Positions 58,357-64,000 of a stretch of DNA of 64,000 bases are shown here, piece after piece. The translations under genes were made by a program, and so were the position numbers. The notes below the pieces were generated by a model. It was not told where the DNA came from and did not search any database. It saw nothing but the letters and a program-made list of their open reading frames with translations. Origin of the DNA: Caldicellulosiruptor naganoensis. GTDB taxonomy: Bacteria; Bacillota; Thermoanaerobacteria; Caldicellulosiruptorales; Caldicellulosiruptoraceae. Location of the stretch: positions 1,209,001 to 1,273,000 of the forward strand of contig NZ_CP113864.1 of NCBI RefSeq assembly GCF_026914285.1, written 5' to 3'. Numbering within the stretch: the first letter of the stretch is position 1; every line of letters begins with the position of its first letter.

Positions 58357-59109
58357 ATGGTTGCAAAAAGAATTATTCCATGCCTTGACGTTGACAGAGG
58401 AAGAGTGGTAAAAGGTATAAACTTTGTAAACCTTGTTGATGCAGGAGATCCTGTTGAATGTGCTCAAAAGTACAATCAGCTTGGTGCAGATGAGCTTGTA
58501 TTTTTAGACATCACAGCTTCACATGAAGAGAGGAATATAATGATTGAGGTTGTCAAAAAGGTTGCTGAAAAAGTATTCATTCCCTTTACAGTAGGCGGTG
58601 GTGTAAGAGATATAGAGGACATACGAAATCTACTGTTAGCTGGGGCTGATAAAGTGTCAATAAACTCAGCAGCAGTAAAGAATCCTGATTTGATAGAAAA
58701 GTCTGCCAAAATTTTTGGTTCTCAGTGTATTGTTGTTGCAATAGATGCAAAAAGACACAAAGACGGTTTTCACGTGTATATAAACGGTGGTAGGATTGAC
58801 ACAGGGCTTGATGCTATAGAGTGGGCAAAAGAGGTTGAAAGGAGGGGAGCAGGTGAGATTCTTTTAACTTCAATGGACAGAGATGGGACAAAAGCTGGTT
58901 ATGATTTAGAGTTGACACAAGCTATATGTTCTGAGGTCAATATTCCTGTTATTGCATCAGGCGGCGCTGGCAAACCTGAGCACTTTTTAGAAATCTTTAA
59001 AGTAGGTGCTGATGCAGCATTAGCTGCATCAATTTTCCACTTTGGTGAGATTTTGATTAGTGATTTGAAGCAGTTTTTGAAAAATTATAATATTGAGGTG
59101 AGAACATAA
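58357..59109 (+). CDS. hisF: Imidazole glycerol phosphate synthase, cyclase subunit HisF
   Basis: Forms imidazole glycerol phosphate and AICAR with HisH. 250 residues, TIM barrel. Catalytic Asp11 in [40 protein letters not shown] with the second Asp, and the phosphate site ASGGAG. 29-base gap after hisA with AAGGAGAAG. Confidence 0.98.
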   Translation: MVAKRIIPCLDVDRGRVVKGINFVNLVDAGDPVECAQKYNQLGADELVFLDITASHEERNIMIEVVKKVAEKVFIPFTVGGGVRDIEDIRNLLLAGADKVSINSAAVKNPDLIEKSAKIFGSQCIVVAIDAKRHKDGFHVYINGGRIDTGLDAIEWAKEVERRGAGEILLTSMDRDGTKAGYDLELTQAICSEVNIPVIASGGAGKPEHFLEIFKVGADAALAASIFHFGEILISDLKQFLKNYNIEVRT

Positions 59110-59110
59110 A

Positions 59111-59728
59111 ATGTTGGATTTATCAGCACTCAAGTTTGACCAAAACGGTCTTATTCCCGTTGTTGTTCAGGATTTCAAATCAAACGAGGTTTTGATGTTG
59201 GCTTACATGAACCAAGAGAGTATAAAACTTACAATTCAAACTGGATATATGCACTATTTTAGCAGAAGTAGGAACAAAATATGGAAAAAGGGTGAGACAT
59301 CAGGAAATTTTCAAAAGGTAAAAGCATTGTATATTGACTGTGATGGAGATGTTATATTAGCACTTGTTGAACAAACAGGGGTTGCGTGCCATACAGGCAA
59401 CAGAAGCTGCTTTTTTACAAACATTTTTGGTCAGGATAAGAAAGGTGAGGCTGATATTCTCTTTAGATTAATCGAGACAATCAATGACAGAAAGAAAAAC
59501 AAGGTTGAAGGTTCATATACCTGTTATTTGTTTGAAAAAGGTCTCGACAAGATACTTAAGAAAGTAGGAGAAGAGGCTACTGAGGTGGTAATTGGAGCAA
59601 AAAATGAATCAAAACAAGAGATAATATATGAAGTAAGTGACCTTATTTATCATTTGAGTGTTCTGCTTTCGTATTTTGATTTGGATTGGACAGATATATT
59701 CAAGAGATTAGAAGAAAGAAGAAGATAA
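59111..59728 (+). CDS. hisI: Bifunctional phosphoribosyl-AMP cyclohydrolase / phosphoribosyl-ATP pyrophosphatase
   Basis: Fused HisI-HisE (hisIE). 205 residues: N-terminal cyclohydrolase (~1-110) with [17 protein letters not shown] and the zinc/magnesium region DCDGD and [10 protein letters not shown]-terminal pyrophosphatase (~115-205) with the [13 protein letters not shown] acidic helix. Catalyses the second and third steps. Last gene of the operon; no clear terminator follows. Confidence 0.96.
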   Translation: MLDLSALKFDQNGLIPVVVQDFKSNEVLMLAYMNQESIKLTIQTGYMHYFSRSRNKIWKKGETSGNFQKVKALYIDCDGDVILALVEQTGVACHTGNRSCFFTNIFGQDKKGEADILFRLIETINDRKKNKVEGSYTCYLFEKGLDKILKKVGEEATEVVIGAKNESKQEIIYEVSDLIYHLSVLLSYFDLDWTDIFKRLEERRR

Positions 59729-59782
59729 ATGCCCTTCCGCCTCTATTTTGACTTTTCCCTGTTTAAAAGCTGAAAAATATTG

Positions 59783-59788
59783 TATAAT
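59783..59788 (+). promoter_or_regulatory. Candidate -10 for manC-murJ
   Basis: TATAAT 49 bases before the manC start; the -35 position (TGTTTA) is poor. Read-through from the his operon is also possible. Confidence 0.4.
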
Positions 59789-59836
59789 ATAAATGTTGAT
59801 AACTTTATTACTCTGTTTACAAGGAGGGGTTTAAAA

Positions 59837-60916
59837 ATGCAAAAGTTCGCAGTAGTTATGGCAGGTGGTGGTGGCACAAGGTTCTGGCCTTTGTCAAGGA
59901 GTTCATCGCCCAAGCAATTTTTAAACCTCTCTGGGAATGACATATTAATCAATGAGACAATTGATAGAATTTCGAAGATAATTCCAAAGAAAAATATATT
60001 TGTTGTGACAAATATAAACCAAAAAGAAATGATAGAAAAGGTTTTAGATAGCGAGGTTGATAGGAACAACATCATCTATGAGCCAATAGGTAGAAATACA
60101 GCTGCGTGCATTTTATACGCAGCACTCAAGATTAAAAAATTACATAAAGATGGAATAATGTGTGTATTTCCTTCTGACCATTATATAAAGGACAACGAGG
60201 GGTTTGCTGAAGTTCTAAATACTTGTATTGAAATTGCAGAGAAGACTGATAAATTAATAACAATTGGAATAAATCCAACCTTCCCTTCAACTGGATATGG
60301 GTATATTAAATTTGATAAAGACTCTCATGACAAGTATGACCATAAAGCATATGATGTTTTGGAATTTGTTGAAAAACCCTCATTTGACAAGGCAAAGGCT
60401 TATATAAAAAGTGGTAATTATCTTTGGAACAGCGGTATGTTTGTGTGGAGACTTGATACAATTATCCAAAACTTTAATAGGTTTTTGCCAAGAATATACA
60501 ACAAGTTTTATTCTGTCTATGAATGTCTATGGACAGAAGATGAGTTTAAATATGTGAGTGAAATATATCCAAGCCTGCAGGATATCTCTATTGACTATGG
60601 TATAATGGAAAGAGCTGATGAGGTTGTGGTTGTACCGGGAGACTTTGGATGGAATGACGTAGGTTCATGGGATTCATTAGGTGCAATCTTCCCACCAGAT
60701 GAGGATGGAAATATTGTCAAGGCACTTCATGTTGGTATAGATACACGTGACTGCATAATCTATGGAAATAACAGGCTCATTGCCACAATCAATGTATCGG
60801 ATGTTATTATTGCAGAGACAGAGGATGCTGTTTTGGTTTGTGCAAAGAATAGAGCTCAGGATGTTAAAAAGATTGTTGAAATGCTAAAAGAAAAGAAATT
60901 GGACAAGTTTATATAA
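59837..60916 (+). CDS. manC: Mannose-1-phosphate guanylyltransferase
   Basis: Makes GDP-mannose for glycans. 359 residues, the single-domain nucleotidyltransferase type without the isomerase domain. Seen: MAGGGGTRFWPLSRSSSPKQFL, EPIGRNTAACI, VFPSDHYI, FVEKPSF, WNSGMFVW and GDFGWNDVGSW. ATG 59837 behind AAGGAGGGG; the longer frame from 59780 lies before that site. Next to murJ, which suggests an envelope polysaccharide link. Confidence 0.95.
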   Translation: MQKFAVVMAGGGGTRFWPLSRSSSPKQFLNLSGNDILINETIDRISKIIPKKNIFVVTNINQKEMIEKVLDSEVDRNNIIYEPIGRNTAACILYAALKIKKLHKDGIMCVFPSDHYIKDNEGFAEVLNTCIEIAEKTDKLITIGINPTFPSTGYGYIKFDKDSHDKYDHKAYDVLEFVEKPSFDKAKAYIKSGNYLWNSGMFVWRLDTIIQNFNRFLPRIYNKFYSVYECLWTEDEFKYVSEIYPSLQDISIDYGIMERADEVVVVPGDFGWNDVGSWDSLGAIFPPDEDGNIVKALHVGIDTRDCIIYGNNRLIATINVSDVIIAETEDAVLVCAKNRAQDVKKIVEMLKEKKLDKFI

Positions 60917-60937
60917 AGCAAAGAAAGGCGGTCTTGA

Positions 60938-62509
60938 ATGTCTGACAATACAAAGAAAATTACAAAAGCTACTTTTTTAGTAGTGTTAGCAACAATTCTT
61001 TCCAAGATATTTGGATTTTTGCGCGAGGTTGTATTAGGTGCGGTTTACGGAACAAGTTATAAATTGGATTCGCTAATTGCTGCCCAGCTGCTGCCGGGCG
61101 TTTTTTTTGCAAGTATTCTAGCTTCGTTTTCAACAACGTTTATTCCAATTTATAATGAAATAGTAGTAAAAGAAGGTAAAGAGAAGGCAAACAAGTTTGT
61201 AAATAAGTCTCTTTTTTTAATTTCGACTTGTGCTCTTTTTATTGCAGTTGTGGGTTGTATATTTTCACCTTTTATAGTTGATTTGATATTTAGAGGATTT
61301 GATTTGCAAAGAAAAGTACTTACATCTTCCCTTATGCAAATAACATTTTTTTATATAATCTTTTTGGGAGCAAATTATATCTTTCAGGCTTTTCTTCAAT
61401 CAAATGAAAACTTTGTTGTTCCGGTATTGGTAGGATTGCCTTTTAATGCGATAATCATTTTTTCAATCTTTCTCAAAGATTTTCTTGATATCTCCGCTGT
61501 TGCAACTGCCTTTGTTTTAGGATATTTTTCGATGGTTTTATTTCAAATTCCGTTTGCCAAGAAAAAAGGTTTTAAGTTGGAAGTTGATTTTAATATAAAG
61601 GACGAGTATATACAAAAGATGTTTAAACTTGTATTACCAGTTTTTATAGGTTCTTCTGTGATTTCGTTAAACTCTTTTGTGGATAGATACTTAGCTTCGT
61701 ATTTACAAGAAGGAAGTATTTCAGCTTTAAACTATGCTGAGAAATTAAATGGGTTGGTTTATAGTATTTTTAGTGCCTCAATCTCAGCAGTAATTTACCC
61801 CTATCTATCACGATTTTTTTCAAGTAATCAGAAAGAAGAATTTAAAAAGTATTTGATACTTTCAATTAACTCCCTAATTTTGATAATGATTCCGATAACA
61901 TTTGGAGTTTTTATTCTTAACACTGAAATAGTCCAAGTTGTCTATGAAAGAGGAGCATTTGATAAAAAGTCTACATACCTTACAAGTGGTGCTCTTATGT
62001 TTTTTTCCTTAGGGTATTTAGGGTATGCGGTGAGAGATATACTTAGCAGAACATTTTATTCAATCCAGGATACACTGACACCTATGAAAAACGGAATAAT
62101 TGCTGTTTTTGTGAATATTGGATTAAATATAATTCTTGTTAGATTTTTGCAGCACAAAGGCTTGGCTCTGGGTACAAGTGTTGTTGCATATGTCTCTGTT
62201 TTCTTGCTTTTGAGAAGTTTAATTAGGAAAATAGGTAAGATAAATTTTAAAAACTCGTTTATTGTGCTCTTAAAATCAATTTTTGCCTCAATATGTATGG
62301 TAATAACTATAACGGTTGTCAAAAGGTTTGTTTATATACAAACGCCGCATATATTTTTAACACGCACAATAAATTTAGCAATCCAGATATTTTGTGGAGC
62401 TATTTCATACTCAATTGTGATTTATACTTTAAAAGTCAATGAAGTCAAATGGCTGTTTGAAAACTCAAAAATTGCGCTTAGCAAGTTCAAAGACTTAGTT
62501 ACAAAATGA
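60938..62509 (+). CDS. murJ: Lipid II flippase MurJ (MviN family)
   Basis: Membrane flippase of the MOP superfamily, moving lipid-linked cell-wall precursors. 523 residues, 13-14 hydrophobic segments. N-terminal LSKIFGFLREVVLGAVYGTS is the MurJ signature; PGVFFASILASFSTTFIPIYN and YPYLSRFFSS follow. ATG 60938 after AAAGGCGG, 21 bases after manC. Its last 11 bases overlap the convergent GNAT remnant. Confidence 0.93.
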   Translation: MSDNTKKITKATFLVVLATILSKIFGFLREVVLGAVYGTSYKLDSLIAAQLLPGVFFASILASFSTTFIPIYNEIVVKEGKEKANKFVNKSLFLISTCALFIAVVGCIFSPFIVDLIFRGFDLQRKVLTSSLMQITFFYIIFLGANYIFQAFLQSNENFVVPVLVGLPFNAIIIFSIFLKDFLDISAVATAFVLGYFSMVLFQIPFAKKKGFKLEVDFNIKDEYIQKMFKLVLPVFIGSSVISLNSFVDRYLASYLQEGSISALNYAEKLNGLVYSIFSASISAVIYPYLSRFFSSNQKEEFKKYLILSINSLILIMIPITFGVFILNTEIVQVVYERGAFDKKSTYLTSGALMFFSLGYLGYAVRDILSRTFYSIQDTLTPMKNGIIAVFVNIGLNIILVRFLQHKGLALGTSVVAYVSVFLLLRSLIRKIGKINFKNSFIVLLKSIFASICMVITITVVKRFVYIQTPHIFLTRTINLAIQIFCGAISYSIVIYTLKVNEVKWLFENSKIALSKFKDLVTK

Positions 62510-62976
62510 CCACATCTAAGTATCTACCGAATTTATAGCCTACTTGACACAGCTTTCCAACCTCTGCAAATCCTAAGGATTTGTGTAGGTTGAGGCTTGG
62601 TTGGTTTTCAGCACAGATTTTGGCAATTATATTCTTGATTTTGTTTTCCTTTGCTTTTTCAATTAAAAATTTTAAAAGCGTTTTACCAATACCTTTTCCT
62701 CTGTGAAGATGGTGGATATATAGAGAATCTTCAGCAGTAAGAAAATATCCTTCTTTTTCTGAAAAAAGGAGAGAGATACCCATACCCAACTATGAGCTTT
62801 GAGTTATCCTCAACTACATAAATTGGGTATTTTGAACTGTGCCTATCAAATAATTTCAAAAAATCTTCGGTAGACTTAGGACTAATGTCAAATGTTGAAG
62901 TTGAGTTTAAGACTTCATAGTTATAGATTGATAAGATGTGTGGTATGTCAGAGATTGTTGCTTTTCTTATAATCAT
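62499..62976 (-). pseudogene. GNAT-family N-acetyltransferase, single frameshift
   Basis: Begins MIIRKATISDIPHILSIYN at ATG 62976 (phosphinothricin-acetyltransferase-like start) and reads to GYGYLSPF; then an extra T in the 6-base run at 62767-62762 shifts the frame. The rest, SEKEGYFLTAEDSLYIHHLHRGKGIGKTLLKFLIE with the acetyl-CoA loop RGKGIGKTL, continues in another frame to 62499. About 158 codons in all. One homopolymer change only, so sequencing error or slippage cannot be excluded. Substrate unknown. Confidence 0.82.
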
Positions 62977-63043
62977 TTGTAAATAGTACCTTCTTTGTTA
63001 ATTATTTTTAGATATTCAAAAAACAGATAGGGAGTGAATAGAG

Positions 63044-63694
63044 ATTACAAAGACACAAAAAGCGATATACGTAATAGAAAAACTTTTAGAGCTCTACCCA
63101 GAGCCAAAGTGTACCTTAGAATATAATAAACCATACGAGCTTTTAATAGCAACAATTTTAGCAGCACAAAGCACGGACGAGCGTGTAAATAAAATAACTC
63201 CAACACTTTTTAAAAAATACCCTTCACTTGAGCATTTTGCAAATGCTGATTTAAAAGAGTTAGAAAAAGATATAAAATCTGTTGGGTTTTATAGAAACAA
63301 AGCAAAAAGTATAAAAGAAATAGCAAAACTTCTTATTGAGAAGTACAATGGCATGTTGCCAAACAATATCGAAGAGCTAACAACACTAAAAGGTGTTGGT
63401 AGAAAAACTGCAAATGTTATCATGGCAAACATCTTTGGAGTACCTTCTATAATTGTTGATACACATTGTATGAGACTTTCAAACAGAATTGGTTTTGTAA
63501 ATAGCGAAGACCCTGATAAAATAGAGTTTGAATTAAGAAAAATAATTCCTCAGGATATGTACACTATATTTAGTAATCTCATGGTTTATCATGGAAGAGC
63601 TGTATGCAAAGCAAGAAAACCAAACTGTAGTCAGTGCATTATCAATAATGTATGTGACTTTTACAAGAGGCTGTCCAAAAACAATAATTTTTAA
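63044..63694 (+). CDS. nth: Endonuclease III, probable non-canonical start and altered C-terminus
   Basis: DNA glycosylase/AP lyase for oxidised pyrimidines. Helix-hairpin-helix LKGVGRKTANV with catalytic Lys121 and Asp139 (VDTH), and a 4Fe-4S cluster at Cys188, Cys195, Cys198, Cys204. Homology extends back to ITKTQKAIYVIEKLLELYPEP, but no ATG, GTG or TTG exists in frame after TGA 63035. ATT 63044, 9 bases after GGGAG (63030-63034), fits best and gives residue numbers one above E. coli Nth. An ATG at 63353 would remove half the protein. The last residues (LSKNNNF) seem to come from the end of an insertion sequence. Confidence 0.8.
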   Translation: MTKTQKAIYVIEKLLELYPEPKCTLEYNKPYELLIATILAAQSTDERVNKITPTLFKKYPSLEHFANADLKELEKDIKSVGFYRNKAKSIKEIAKLLIEKYNGMLPNNIEELTTLKGVGRKTANVIMANIFGVPSIIVDTHCMRLSNRIGFVNSEDPDKIEFELRKIIPQDMYTIFSNLMVYHGRAVCKARKPNCSQCIINNVCDFYKRLSKNNNF

Positions 63695-64000
63695 TAACCA
63701 AAATCAAGCATTTGATGGTATTTAATGTTAATATTGAACTATGCAGTAAAAAGCAAGAGGGTTGGCTGGCAATTTTGCCCCAACCCCCTATTATTATCTT
63801 CGCCAATCTTTCTATGTTATAGGCAATACAAACCAAACTCTACTTTAGCTTCACACCCTTCATACCCCTGAGCAGGAATCTCCTAAACCCTTTATTGTTC
63901 TTTATTATCCCAAATACTGTCTCAACTTCTATCTTCCTTTTTTCGTAAATCTCTTCGCCTTCTCTACTTAACAGCCTTTGCCTCACCTCTTCCTTCAATT
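63671..64000 (-). mobile_element. Insertion sequence end (IS1182-like), truncated by window edge
   Basis: The transposase end is on the minus strand and the element runs off the window. CTGTCCAAAAACAA at 63671-63684 resembles the terminal inverted repeats of such elements and lies in the last codons of nth. The segment 63695-63839 holds no other gene. Exact end and target duplication cannot be set from one end. Confidence 0.6.
63840..64000 (-). pseudogene. Transposase C-terminus, partial, early stop
   Basis: Reads LKEEVRQRLLSREGEEIYEKR, then KIEVETVFGIIKNNKGFRRFLLRG, the conserved C-terminal block with the last acidic residue of a DDE transposase (IS1182-type). A TAG at 63842-63840 interrupts before SLVCIAYNIERLAKIII, which is still recognisable in the same frame and probably belonged to the protein. 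So this copy is likely inactive. The rest lies beyond base 64000. Confidence 0.7.

Noticed and set aside
1-64000. CRISPR array, tRNA or rRNA genes
   Set aside because: No regularly spaced direct repeats, no cloverleaf sequences and no rRNA-like stretches were noticed on either strand.

Overview
The window is an AT-rich, gene-dense piece of a Bacillota (Firmicutes) chromosome. Gene order (rimP-nusA-ylxR-infB-rbfA-nrnA-truB-ribF-rpsO-pnp; miaB-mutS-mutL-miaA-hfq; hisZGDCBHAF-IE), frequent TTG/GTG starts with strong GGAGG ribosome-binding sites, a spore SASP gene and the lack of oxygen-respiration genes point to an anaerobic, probably thermophilic clostridium-like organism. Caldicellulosiruptor or a close relative is my best guess; this is inference from protein flavour, not a search result. 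I see no tRNA, rRNA or CRISPR array.

Layout. 1-11.8 kb: end of rsgA, rpe, then the translation/RNA operon from rimP to pnp, with a separate promoter and a structured leader for rpsO. 11.8-13.1 kb: a two-gene threonine/serine exporter on the minus strand. 13.3-22.8 kb: glyA, rarA, malic enzyme, a membrane GGDEF protein coupled to nrdR, and a CtsR-type heat-shock unit (hsp20, clpB). 23.0-27.3 kb: a decayed aromatic 2-oxoacid fermentation operon (paaK, iorA, iorB, paaK), every gene broken, followed by an intact ACT-domain gene. 27.9-35.4 kb: a minus-strand SASP gene, then miaB-mutS-mutL-miaA-hfq. 35.5-45 kb: a PLP enzyme convergent with lexA, then pta-ackA (acetate and ATP), desulfoferrodoxin, valS-folC and a transaldolase. 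45.1-52.2 kb: pgeF, the phosphate two-component pair phoP-phoR, a broken pit/DUF47 phosphate transport pair, and pstB-phoU-queT behind a row of PhoP-box-like repeats. 52.3-59.7 kb: a complete histidine operon with hisZ/short hisG and fused hisIE. 59.8-64 kb: manC, murJ, a frameshifted acetyltransferase, nth without a normal start codon, and the end of an insertion sequence.

The main themes for a second look are: (1) gene decay confined to a few accessory loci (paaK-ior, pit-DUF47, GNAT, IS) while about 50 kb of housekeeping genes stay intact, including an in-frame iorA-iorB deletion fusion; (2) readable regulation: two CtsR operators on hsp20, PhoP-box repeats on pstB, a relaxed LexA site on lexA, a palindrome on pta, and an rpsO leader whose hairpin loop can pair with its own Shine-Dalgarno sequence; (3) odd gene ends: a perfect 15-bp palindrome that encodes the same C-terminus (IRRM-stop) for two convergent genes, and an IS end that appears to supply the stop codon of nth. 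I found no clearly new multi-gene defence or metabolic system.
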